Shown piece after piece: positions 9,104-18,609 of a stretch of 64,000 nt of DNA. Origin of the DNA: Streptomyces sp. NBC_01288 (GTDB lineage: Bacteria; Actinomycetota; Actinomycetes; Streptomycetales; Streptomycetaceae); assembly GCF_035982055.1 (NCBI RefSeq), contig NZ_CP108427.1, positions 992,001 to 1,056,000 of the forward strand. Direction: 5' to 3'. Each line of letters starts with the position of its first letter. Position 1 is the first letter of the stretch. The translations under genes and the position numbers were made by a program. A model generated the notes under the pieces. It was not told where the DNA came from, did no database searches, and saw only the letters and a list, made by a program, of their open reading frames with translations.

Positions 9104-10237
9104 CTACCTCTGAAGACCGCCAACCCATTCCCGGGGCAACCCATGAGTGTCATGGAGGAAGTGGTAGTCCTCCTCACTCAACGGCCGCCCCCGAAACTCC
9201 GGCCGAGACAACACCCGCCGCCCCCGCTCAAGCAGTTGAGAGAACCGCCGCTCCTCATCCAGCAACACCTCCCGCACAGTGCCGGTACCGAGAAGCTCCC
9301 CCGGCAGATCGCACAACGTACGCGAGTCGTCGCCCCGCCACAGAACCGTGAGCAGCCGCCGAATCAACCGCCGCAGCACATATCCACGCCCGGTGTTGGA
9401 AGGCCGTACCCCCTCCTCCAGGACGACAACACTCGACCGGAGATGATCACAGACCACCCGCACCGAGCGCTCGTCCAGCTCCCACAACAGCGGAACCGTC
9501 CTCATCCACGGCTCGAACAGGTCCGTCTCGTAGACCGACCGCCGCCCCTGAAGAACAGACACAAGCCGCTCCAAACCCATCCCCGTATCAACGTTGACCT
9601 GCCGCAACGGAACGAGCCCACCGTCCTCACCACGCTCAAGCCGCATGTGGACGTGATTCCAGATCTCCACCCAACGCGAGTCCGTGGTCGGGCTCCCCTC
9701 CGGCGGGCCGTCGCCGGTCCAGTAGAAGATCTCGGAGTCGGGGCCACAGGGACCCACGGGCCCGTTGGACCACCAGTTCTCGTCTCGCGTCGACTCGACC
9801 GGCAGCCCCAACTCCCGCCAGGTGTCCAGCGATTCGAGATCGGGGCCCACCTGCTCATCACCGCCGAAGACAGTGACGTACAACTTCTCGCGCGGAATTC
9901 CGAAGCCGTCCCGCAGCAGTTCGTACCCCCAACGCAGGCTCTGCGGATGGTCGTAGTCGCCCAACGACCATGAGCCGAGCATCTCGAACACGGTCAGGTG
10001 GGTGAGGTCGCCGATCTCGTCGAGGTCTGTGGTGCGCAGACAGCGCTGGACGTTGACCAGGCGCCGCCCCTGTGGATGCGGGCGCCCCTGGAGGTACGGC
10101 GTGAGCGGGTGCATGCCGGACGTGGTGAAGAGGACCGGGTCCGAGGGCGGCGGCAGGAGCGAGCTGCCGGTGATCAACTCGTGCCCGCGTTCGCGGTAGA
10201 AGTCGAGGAACGTACGGACGATGTCGTCGGTGTTCAT
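9104..10237 (-). CDS. Alanyl-tRNA synthetase paralogue, catalytic domain only
   Basis: A 377-residue protein covering only the class II catalytic core of AlaRS: motif 1 region FLDFYRERGHELI and SSLLP (residues 10-30), motif 2 from RCLRTT to FEMLGSWSLGDY (65-95) and motif 3 GMGLERL at 219-225. Full AlaRS is about 890 residues; the protein stops at the HDTHGLP segment that marks the end of the aminoacylation part, so the editing domain and C-Ala domain are missing. The core motifs look intact. ATG 10237 has GAAGGA upstream. It may charge alanine to tRNA or another carrier, or be an inactive remnant. Its stop codon touches the dispersed repeat. A housekeeping alaS must exist elsewhere. Confidence 0.85.
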   Translation of the reverse strand: MNTDDIVRTFLDFYRERGHELITGSSLLPPPSDPVLFTTSGMHPLTPYLQGRPHPQGRRLVNVQRCLRTTDLDEIGDLTHLTVFEMLGSWSLGDYDHPQSLRWGYELLRDGFGIPREKLYVTVFGGDEQVGPDLESLDTWRELGLPVESTRDENWWSNGPVGPCGPDSEIFYWTGDGPPEGSPTTDSRWVEIWNHVHMRLERGEDGGLVPLRQVNVDTGMGLERLVSVLQGRRSVYETDLFEPWMRTVPLLWELDERSVRVVCDHLRSSVVVLEEGVRPSNTGRGYVLRRLIRRLLTVLWRGDDSRTLCDLPGELLGTGTVREVLLDEERRFSQLLERGRRVLSRPEFRGRPLSEEDYHFLHDTHGLPREWVGGLQR

Positions 10238-10313
10238 GGCGGTGAGTCCTTCGGGTCGGTCGGGGACCGGAAGGGATCGCGGGGCAGCGTGCGAGGGGGC
10301 TGGAAACGACACA

Positions 10314-10340
10314 CCCGGCGGTCCGTTTCCGGCCGCCGGG
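10314..10340 (-). terminator. Hairpin downstream of olsA
   Basis: An 8-bp perfect stem CCCGGCGG/CCGCCGGG with an 11-base loop begins 20 bp past the olsA stop. There is no U tract, as usual for Streptomyces terminators. Confidence 0.6.
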
Positions 10341-10359
10341 AGAGGTCAGTGAGGTCAGA

Positions 10360-11292
10360 TCACACGTCGGCGGCCGGCGAGCTGGTCGCTCGCGCGGTCG
10401 CGGTGCCGGTGTGCCTGATGATCCTCATGGACGCAACGCTAACAGGACGCCTCCGCGCCGTCCTGCGGATTTTCACCGGGGCCTGCGCCACCGACGTGCA
10501 GTGGTCCCGGTGCTGGGGCTGGGCGGTCACCCCGGTCTGCGCCGCGTGCGCGAGGGAGCGGCGGTCGGGGTGGCTGCCGGGGGCGATGGTCTCGCCCACC
10601 TCGACCTCGGCGACGAGCCCGCGCGTCGACACGACCCGCCACACCGAGGTGAGCAGGGAGTCGCTGCCGACGAAGGCGGGGGCGGTGCTGGCGGTGCCGT
10701 CGGTGAGGTAGTGCAGGCCGACGGGTTGGACGGGTACTCCGGCGTCCAGTGCGGCCTGGAAGACGGCCCGCCGGAAGTGGCCCTGGGCCCGGCCGCACCA
10801 GGTGCTGCCCTCGGGGAAGACGGCGACCGCTCCGCCCGCGCGCAGGGCACCCGCGATGGAGGCGACCGTCTCGGGGAGGGCGCGCAACCGGTCGCGGTCG
10901 ATGAACAGGGCGCCGCTGCCCGCGGTGAGCGTGCCCGCGACGGGCCAGTGCCGGATCTCGGCCTTGGCCAGCATGCGGGCGGGGCGTACGGCGGCCAGCA
11001 GCGGGATGTCCAGCCACGAGATGTGGTTGGCGACGAGCAGCAGTCCGCCGGTGGGCGTGGTGGTGCCGGTGATGCGGAGCCGGATGCCGGCGGCCCGGAC
11101 GATCGTCCGGCACCACCAGCGCACCGCGCGGGCGGGGATCCGCGCGCCGACGGGGGTGAGCGCGGCCCCGGCGGCCACCACGACCAGGACGGTCACGAAG
11201 CGCAGCACGGCACGCGGTACGGCCGTGACGGACCCCTTCGACTCGATGCACGACCTGGGGGTGCAGGGCGCGCTGGGCAGCCAGCCGCTCAT
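10360..11292 (-). CDS. olsA: 1-acylglycerol-3-phosphate-type O-acyltransferase, probable OlsA
   Basis: A 310-residue PlsC-family acyltransferase with an N-terminal hydrophobic stretch (VLRFVTVLVVVAAGAALTPV), the catalytic HX4D motif at residues 90-95 (NHISWLD) and the phosphate-binding FPEGS motif at 159-163. Downstream of an OlsB homologue, the expected job is acylation of the hydroxyl of lyso-ornithine lipid to ornithine lipid, a phosphorus-free membrane lipid made at the membrane. The ATG at 11292 overlaps the olsB stop by one base (TGATG), so translation is probably coupled. Plain phosphatidic acid synthesis is the alternative. The last 40 residues are basic and unconserved in look. Confidence 0.82.
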   Translation of the reverse strand: MSGWLPSAPCTPRSCIESKGSVTAVPRAVLRFVTVLVVVAAGAALTPVGARIPARAVRWWCRTIVRAAGIRLRITGTTTPTGGLLLVANHISWLDIPLLAAVRPARMLAKAEIRHWPVAGTLTAGSGALFIDRDRLRALPETVASIAGALRAGGAVAVFPEGSTWCGRAQGHFRRAVFQAALDAGVPVQPVGLHYLTDGTASTAPAFVGSDSLLTSVWRVVSTRGLVAEVEVGETIAPGSHPDRRSLAHAAQTGVTAQPQHRDHCTSVAQAPVKIRRTARRRPVSVASMRIIRHTGTATARATSSPAADV

Positions 11293-12065
11293 CACGCCGG
11301 GACGAGCGAGAGGAAGTGCCGCAGATAGCGCGGGTTGACCCGGCGCATCGACAGCAACACGTACAGGTCGGCGACCCCGAAGTCCGGGTCGTGGGCGGGC
11401 TCGCCGCACACCCAGGCGCCGAGGCGGACGTATCCGCGCAGCAGCGGCGGGAGTTCGACGCGTCCGGCGGGGCGGGTCACGCCGTCGGCGCTCCAGGGCA
11501 GCAGGGGTCGTACCCGGAACTCCTCGGGGGCGAGGTGCTTGGCGCCGACCCGGTCCCAGGTGCCGGCGGCGAGGGTGCCGCCGTCGGCGAGCGGGATGGA
11601 GCAGCAGCCGGCGAGCCATTCGTGGCCGCGGTCGACCATGTAGCGGGCTATGCCGGCCCAGATGAGGCCGATGACGGCGCCGTCGCGGTGGTCGGGGTGG
11701 ACGCAGGAGCGGCCGACCTCGACGAGGCCCGGGCGGATGCTGTCGAGGGGGGCGAGGTCGAACTCGCTCTCCGAGTAGAGCCGTCCGGCGACCGCGGCGC
11801 GCTCGGGCGGCAGCAGCCGGTAGGTGCCGACCACCTGCCCGGTGACCGTGTCGCGGACGAGGAGGTGGTCGCAGTAGGCGTCGAAGGCGTCGACGTCCAG
11901 GCCGGGCTGCGGGCTGGACAGGTGGGCGCCCATCTCCCCGGCGAAGACGTCGTGCCGCAGCCGCTGCGCGGCCCGCACCTCGTCCTCGTCGCGGGCGAGC
12001 GTGACGGTGTAGCGGGTCGGCGCGGCGGGCTGCGAGGGACGGTCGAGGGTGGAAACGCCGGTCAT
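11292..12065 (-). CDS. olsB: GNAT-fold L-ornithine N-alpha-acyltransferase, probable OlsB
   Basis: A 257-residue protein of the OlsB / hemolysin-like acyl-ACP N-acyltransferase family: RLRHDVFAGEMG, DHLLVRDTVTGQVVGTYRLL, EVGRSCVHPDHRDGAVIGLIWAGIARY and the C-terminal YVRLGAWVCGEPAHDPDFGVADLYVLL are characteristic blocks. OlsB moves a 3-hydroxyacyl group from acyl carrier protein onto the alpha-amino group of ornithine. ATG 12065 has GGAGAG 6 bases upstream, better than the ORF start 54 bases earlier. It is the first gene of the olsBA pair and lies 214 bp from sdhB, separated by a hairpin. Confidence 0.85.
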   Translation of the reverse strand: MTGVSTLDRPSQPAAPTRYTVTLARDEDEVRAAQRLRHDVFAGEMGAHLSSPQPGLDVDAFDAYCDHLLVRDTVTGQVVGTYRLLPPERAAVAGRLYSESEFDLAPLDSIRPGLVEVGRSCVHPDHRDGAVIGLIWAGIARYMVDRGHEWLAGCCSIPLADGGTLAAGTWDRVGAKHLAPEEFRVRPLLPWSADGVTRPAGRVELPPLLRGYVRLGAWVCGEPAHDPDFGVADLYVLLSMRRVNPRYLRHFLSLVPA

Positions 12066-12202
12066 GGCTCTCTCCTGGTCACGGGCCGGGGGCGGCTCGG
12101 CGGCGAGCGGTGCCGCCATACCTGTTGTGCCGACGCCGGCTGTCCGTGATGTGACCCGCGAAGAGAGAGACGATGTGGGGTTGTTGAATGCCAGGGGTGC
12201 TT

Positions 12203-12248
12203 GGCGGAGCCGGGGTTGAGCACCACTCCGGCTCCGCCCGTCCGCACC
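12203..12248 (-). terminator. Terminator hairpin downstream of sdhB
   Basis: An 11-bp perfect stem GGCGGAGCCGG/CCGGCTCCGCC with a 24-base loop begins about 30 bp after the sdhB stop and separates the succinate dehydrogenase operon from olsB. Confidence 0.65.
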
Positions 12249-12279
12249 CTGCCGGCGAACGTTCGGTGAGCTGGGACGT

Positions 12280-13025
12280 CTAGCGCTTGGCCACCTTGCG
12301 GGTCGCTCGCAGCCACTCCTTGTTCATCCCGGTGATGGAGAACAGCGGGATGCCCTTCGGGCAGGCGGTGGCGCACTCACCGGCGAGGGTGCAGCCGCCG
12401 AAGCCCTCGTCGTCCATCTGGGCGACCATGTCGAGGACGCGGGTCTCGCGCTCGGGGGCGCCCTGCGGGAGGACGTTGAGGTGGTTGACCTTGGCCGAAG
12501 TGAACAGCATCGCCGCGCCGTTGGGGCACGCGGCGACGCACGCTCCGCAGCCGATGCACTCGGCGTGCTCGAAGGCGAAGTCGGCGTCCGGTTTGGGGAC
12601 GGCGGTGGCGTGGGCCTCGGGGGCGGCGCCGGTGGGGGCGGTGATGTAGCCGCCGGCCTGGATGATCCGGTCGAAGGCAGAGCGGTCGACCACGAGGTCC
12701 TTGACGACCGGGAAGGCCGAGGCACGCCACGGCTCGATGTCGATCGTGTCGCCGTCCTCGAAGGACCGCATGTGGAGTTGGCAGGTGGTGGTGCGCTCGG
12801 GGCCGTGCGCGTCGCCGTTGATGACGAGGGAACACGCGCCGCAGATGCCCTCGCGGCAGTCGTGGTCGAAGGCGACCGGGTCCTCGCCCTTGAGGATGAG
12901 TTCCTCGTTGAGGGTGTCGAGCATCTCCAGGAACGACATGTCCGTGGAGATTCCGTCCACTTGGTAGGTGGACATGGCGCCTTCGGCGTCGGCGTTCCGC
13001 TGCCGCCAGACGCGCAGGGTGAGCT

Positions 13026-13029
<4 letters not shown>
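12280..13029 (-). CDS. sdhB: Succinate dehydrogenase / fumarate reductase iron-sulfur subunit
   Basis: A 249-residue protein with three cluster sites in order: plant-type 2Fe-2S ([15 protein letters not shown] and a later TTTC), 4Fe-4S ([12 protein letters not shown] near residue 163) and 3Fe-4S ([16 protein letters not shown] near residue 213). It passes electrons from the flavoprotein to the membrane anchor. The length and the cysteine layout fit the short iron-sulfur subunit of the Sdh1-type enzyme (in mycobacteria Rv0247c-Rv0249c). Its ATG overlaps the sdhA stop by 4 bp. It is the last gene of a three-gene operon. Confidence 0.95.
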
Positions 13030-14978
<1,949 letters not shown>

Positions 14979-14979
14979 T

Positions 14980-15687
14980 TCAGCTCACCACTCCGGTCAT
15001 GACGCCCACGGGCACGGCGATGAAGCCGGCCGTGAGCAGCAGCGCGAGGACATTGGCGACGGTCTTCAGGGCACGGTCGCGGCTGCGGCTGCCCGCGCCG
15101 AGGGTCTGCGCGGCGCTCCAGAAGCCGTGCCGGACGTGCAGGCCTAGGGCGAGCATCGCGACGATGTAGATCGTGTCGCCGTACCAGGTGGAGAAGGTGT
15201 CCACGACGTTCTGGTACGGGTGGCCCTCCTGGAAGCCGCCGGAGTGCACGGTGCCGGTCGTCAGGTCGAGGATGTGCCAGACGATGAACAGGGCGAGGAT
15301 GATGCCGCCCCAGCGCATGGTGCGGGTGGCGTAGGTCGACCGGCGTTTCTTGTGCACGTACTTGCTGGGGCGCGCCTTGATGTCACGGCGGCTGAGCTGG
15401 TACGCGGAGACGGCGTGGGCGATCACGGCGACGACGAGGACGATCCGGATCAGCCAGAGCGTCCACTCGTAGTGCATGAAGGGTTCGCCGACGGTGCGCA
15501 GCCAGTGGGCGTAGTGGTTGAACTCGCCCGCCCCGAAGAAGATCTTCAGGTTCCCGATCATGTGGACGACCAGATACAGCAGCATGATCAGGCCGCTGAC
15601 GGCCATCACCGTCTTCTTGCCGACGGAGCTGTCCCACACCGTGCGCGCCATCGACGGCCGTCGGTCCGTCCGCGTTGCCAGAGCCAT
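14980..15687 (-). CDS. sdhC: Succinate dehydrogenase cytochrome b subunit
   Basis: A 235-residue membrane protein with five predicted helices, for example [78 protein letters not shown] and a last helix [18 protein letters not shown]. Histidines in helices 1, 2, 3 and 4 can ligate heme, as in the B. subtilis-type cytochrome b558 anchor. It anchors SdhAB and reduces menaquinone. ATG 15687 lacks a clear ribosome binding site; a second ATG 12 codons in is the alternative. Its promoter must lie in the 84-bp space shared with the LysR gene. Confidence 0.92.
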   Translation of the reverse strand: MALATRTDRRPSMARTVWDSSVGKKTVMAVSGLIMLLYLVVHMIGNLKIFFGAGEFNHYAHWLRTVGEPFMHYEWTLWLIRIVLVVAVIAHAVSAYQLSRRDIKARPSKYVHKKRRSTYATRTMRWGGIILALFIVWHILDLTTGTVHSGGFQEGHPYQNVVDTFSTWYGDTIYIVAMLALGLHVRHGFWSAAQTLGAGSRSRDRALKTVANVLALLLTAGFIAVPVGVMTGVVS

Positions 15688-15747
15688 GTCTACGGACGTT
15701 AGGCGCCCGATACCCGATCGGTCCAAGACATGGTCTGCCTGGTTTCC

Positions 15748-15762
15748 ATAGGCTGGGGCTAT
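15748..15762. promoter_or_regulatory. LysR-type T-N11-A operator between sdhC and its divergent regulator
   Basis: ATAG-N7-CTAT is a 15-bp dyad that contains the T-N11-A pattern bound by LysR-type regulators. It lies 10 bp upstream of the regulator start and 61 bp upstream of sdhC, the usual place for autoregulation and control of the divergent target. Confidence 0.6.
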
Positions 15763-15771
15763 CGTTGGTGT

Positions 15772-16653
15772 ATGCAGTTCCAGCAGCTCCAGTACTTCGT
15801 GGCGGTCGCCGAGACCCGGCACTTCACCCGGGCCGCCGATCTGGTCCATGTCGCACAGCCCTCGCTGTCCCAGCAGATCAAGGCGCTGGAGCGGGAGCTG
15901 GGCGCCGATCTGTTCCTGCGGGCGCGGGGCAACATCACGCTCACGGACGCGGGCGAGGCGCTGCTGCCGCTGGCCCGGCGCATCCTGGCGGACGCGGACA
16001 CGGCCCGGCACGAGGTCCTCGAACTGGTCCAACTCCGCAGCGGCCGGATCAGGTTGGGCGCGACCCCGAGCCTGTGCACGGGCCTGCTCCCGGACGTACT
16101 CCGCGCCTTCCACGACCGCTATCCCGGCATCCGGCTGCTGATCGAGGAGGGGGGTTCCCACGACCTCGTACGCGAACTCGCCCGCGGTGCCCTCGACTTG
16201 GCGTTGGTGGTCCTGCCGTTGCCCACCCCCTCACCGGCGTTGACGACGGTGGAGCTGCTGCGCGAGGACCTGGTGGTCGTGTCCTCACCGGAGGCGCCGG
16301 CGCCGGGCCGCGGCCGGACGGTACGGATCTCCGACCTGGAGGGCGAGCGCCTGGTGATGTTCCGGCACGGCTACGACCTCCGCGAACTGACCGTCGCCGC
16401 GTGCCGCGCCGAGGGCTTCGAGCCCGACTTCGCGGTGGAGGGCGGCGAGATGGACGCGGTCCTCGGCTTCGTGCGAGCGGGGCTCGGCGTGGCCGTAGTC
16501 CCGCGCATGGTCGCGACGAAGTCCGGGCGGGGGCTGCGGGTGACCCCGCTGGCGCGGCCTGGGCTGCACCGGACGATCGCGCTCGCGCACCGAAGTGATG
16601 TGGCTCCGCCGCGGGCGGCTAGGGAGTTGCAGCGGATGTTGTTGGAGCGGTGA
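15772..16653 (+). CDS. LysR-family transcriptional regulator, divergent from sdh operon
   Basis: A 293-residue LysR regulator. The N-terminal winged helix-turn-helix begins MQFQQLQYFVAVAETRHFTRAADLVHVAQPSLSQQI in pieces typical of the family, followed by the linker helix and a periplasmic-binding-like effector domain from about residue 90 (IRLGATPSLCTGLLPDVL). ATG 15772 is chosen because the family starts there; no ribosome binding site precedes it, so the message may be leaderless or start close to the ATG. Divergent position and the T-N11-A dyad suggest that it controls the sdhCAB operon and itself. The effector is unknown. Confidence 0.92.
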   Translation: MQFQQLQYFVAVAETRHFTRAADLVHVAQPSLSQQIKALERELGADLFLRARGNITLTDAGEALLPLARRILADADTARHEVLELVQLRSGRIRLGATPSLCTGLLPDVLRAFHDRYPGIRLLIEEGGSHDLVRELARGALDLALVVLPLPTPSPALTTVELLREDLVVVSSPEAPAPGRGRTVRISDLEGERLVMFRHGYDLRELTVAACRAEGFEPDFAVEGGEMDAVLGFVRAGLGVAVVPRMVATKSGRGLRVTPLARPGLHRTIALAHRSDVAPPRAARELQRMLLER

Positions 16654-16737
16654 GGTTGGCTGCGCGGGCTCGGCGGGGGGGCTGGTGCGGATGCCGGTTG
16701 CGGCGGACTCGGGAGGCGGCGGGCGCGAGTGTCGGTT

Positions 16738-17100
16738 GCGGCGGCTGGCGTGGAAGCGATGAACTCCGCGAACTGGGCGGGGCCTGGGTCGCACGCTGCG
16801 GGAGCTGTGAGCCGCAGCGCCTCGCCCGGACCCTGTCGCTGACGCCCAGCGCAGCAGGTGCGGCGGAAGCAGCCAGCCCCGCCGGGCCGCCCGCGCGCCG
16901 CCGCGGACGCCGGATGCGGCGGCTGCTGTGGAAGCGGTGAACCCCGCGAACCCGACGGGACTCTGATTCGGATGCCGTGGGAGCCGTGAGCCACAGCACC
17001 TCACCCGGGCGCCACCCCCGGCGCCCACCGCAGCAAGCACGGCGGGAACAGCCAACCTCGCGAGCCCACCCGGACGATGTCGATGACGCCCGGCACAGCA
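16738..17100. repeat. Degenerate ~178-bp tandem repeat in a 635-bp gene-free gap
   Basis: The gap 16654-17288 has no credible gene. The stretch from 16738 (GCGGCGGCTGGCGTGGAAGC) recurs 178 bp later at 16916 (GCGGCGGCTGCTGTGGAAGC) and the match continues for about 95 bp through GTGAGCC(G/A)CAGC(G/A)CCTC(G/A)CCCGG. Shorter echoes (GGGAACAGCCAACCTCGCGAGCCCACCCGG-like, split over 17042-17070) return near 17111. The copies have diverged and neither keeps an open frame with normal codon use. It may be remains of an alanine-rich repeat gene or a non-coding expansion. Confidence 0.55.
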
Positions 17101-17288
17101 AGTGCCACGGGAGCGGCCGGCCTCGCCAACGCACCCGGGCGCCAGGTGTGGCCGGTGCTGCGGGAGCGGTGGGCCACCTGGTTCCACGCGGTCGCCGCTG
17201 CCGCTGCCGATTGCCGCAGTCGCCGTAGGCGCAGGGGCAACCGGGCATCTCCGTACGGGAGTTCATCGTCCGTCGGCGCCCGGGTGGC

Positions 17289-18068
17289 TCACCAGGTCGG
17301 GATCAGACCGCCGTCGATCACCAGGTCGCTGCCGGTGAGATTGGCCGCGCGGTCGCCGGCGAGGAAGAGGACGACGTCGGCGATCTCGGCGGGCTTGGAG
17401 AAGCGGCCGGTGACGGTGGCGCCGGCCGCCTTGGCCGCGACCTCGGCCGAGGTGAGGCCGGTGGCGGCCGACACGGTTGCCGCGACTCCGCCGCCGCCGA
17501 GCCACAGCTCCGTCTCGACCGGGCCGGGGCTGACGGTGTTGACGCGGATGCCCTCCGGGCCGACCTCCTTGGACAGGGCCTTGGAGAAGGCGACCAGGGC
17601 GGCCTTGCCCGCGCTGTAGTCGATGACCAGCGGGTCGGGCAGCGTCGCGTTGACCGAGCCGATCGTGATCACGGAGCCCCGGCCGGCGGCCAGCATCAGC
17701 GGCAGGGCGGCGCGGGTGACGCGTACCGCCGTGAGGAGGTTCAGGTCGAGGGTGCGCTGCCAGTCCTCGTCGGTCACGGACAGGAAGCCGCCGGTGCGGG
17801 GCGGTGCCGTACCCACGTTGTTCACCAGGACGTCGACGCGCCCGCCCGCCGCCTCGATCAGCCGCTCGGCCGCGCCGCGCTCCGCGAGGTCGACCGGCAC
17901 CCAGGTGACGGAGCCCTCCTTGACCAGCGCGTCCAGCCCCTCGGTGGTCGTACGGGACCCGGCTACGACGCTCGCACCCGCACCGGCCAGCGCCTCCACG
18001 ACCGCCAGTCCGATGCCCTTGCTGGCGCCTGTCACTACGGCGGTTCGGCCCTGTAGTTCGGTACTCAT
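17289..18068 (-). CDS. SDR-family oxidoreductase
   Basis: A 259-residue classical short-chain dehydrogenase. The cofactor loop TGASKGIG is near residue 14, NNVG near residue 88 (NNAG variant), catalytic Ser in GSVNATLPDP, and the YSAGK motif supplies Tyr and Lys (Y-x3-K). The C terminus DLVIDGGLIPTW is typical. It reduces or oxidises an unidentified ketone/alcohol with NAD(P). GAAGGAG is 8 bases before ATG 18068. It stands alone between the repeat block and the SnoaL-like gene, in the same direction as both neighbours. Confidence 0.9.
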   Translation of the reverse strand: MSTELQGRTAVVTGASKGIGLAVVEALAGAGASVVAGSRTTTEGLDALVKEGSVTWVPVDLAERGAAERLIEAAGGRVDVLVNNVGTAPPRTGGFLSVTDEDWQRTLDLNLLTAVRVTRAALPLMLAAGRGSVITIGSVNATLPDPLVIDYSAGKAALVAFSKALSKEVGPEGIRVNTVSPGPVETELWLGGGGVAATVSAATGLTSAEVAAKAAGATVTGRFSKPAEIADVVLFLAGDRAANLTGSDLVIDGGLIPTW

Positions 18069-18163
18069 CGAGCCCAACTCCTTCGGCGAGATGCGACGAG
18101 AGACGGGTGGCTGTTCGTCCGCCACGTAGGCATCCTCTCCCGCCGACGCCCCTGGCACAGGTG

Positions 18164-18565
18164 CTAGTCGATGTCCGGCGGCACCGGAGTCCCCTGGTGG
18201 TAGAACATCCGCCAGCCCGTCGCCTCGTCGCGCTTGCGCCACAGGGAGGTGCGGCGGGCGCGGCGGCCGTCGAAGTCGGTCTCGTAGCGGAGCTGCACCA
18301 GGCCCGGGGCCAGGACGATGCCAGTGATGGCCGACGGGACGTAGCGGGGGCCGTCCGCCGCGCTGCCCGCGTGCTCGGGCAGCCACGCGAGCATGTGCTC
18401 GTACGTGTAGTGCCGGCCCGAGTCGCCGACCTCGACGTACTCCGGGTCCAGCAAGCGGACGGCCTCGTCGCGGGAGGCGCGGACGGCCGGGTCCATGAGG
18501 GCCAGTTCGCCCTCGATCGCCTTGTTCACGTCGTCTGACGCATGTGCTTCTTCACTCACTCGCAC
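18164..18565 (-). CDS. SnoaL/NTF2-like protein (DUF4440 type)
   Basis: A 133-residue protein with the alpha+beta cone pattern of NTF2-like proteins: N-terminal helix EGELALMDPAVRASRDEAVRLLDPEYVEVG, then strands VLAPGLVQLRYETDF and RRTSLWRKRDEATGWRMFYHQGTPV. Members include small cyclases, isomerases and binding proteins; the length and the strong start fit DUF4440. No catalytic assignment is possible. Starts at GTG 18565 or GTG 18559. It lies 45 bp downstream of rmdA on the same strand and may be read with it. Confidence 0.72.
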   Translation of the reverse strand: MRVSEEAHASDDVNKAIEGELALMDPAVRASRDEAVRLLDPEYVEVGDSGRHYTYEHMLAWLPEHAGSAADGPRYVPSAITGIVLAPGLVQLRYETDFDGRRARRTSLWRKRDEATGWRMFYHQGTPVPPDID

Positions 18566-18609
18566 ATGATCACCCTCGAACCCGGCCCTCCCGCAACCGA
18601 CTTACGCCC

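Noticed and set aside
9104..10237. Self-resistance AlaRS of an antibiotic cluster
   Set aside because: No biosynthetic genes surround it; neighbours are lipid and respiratory genes.
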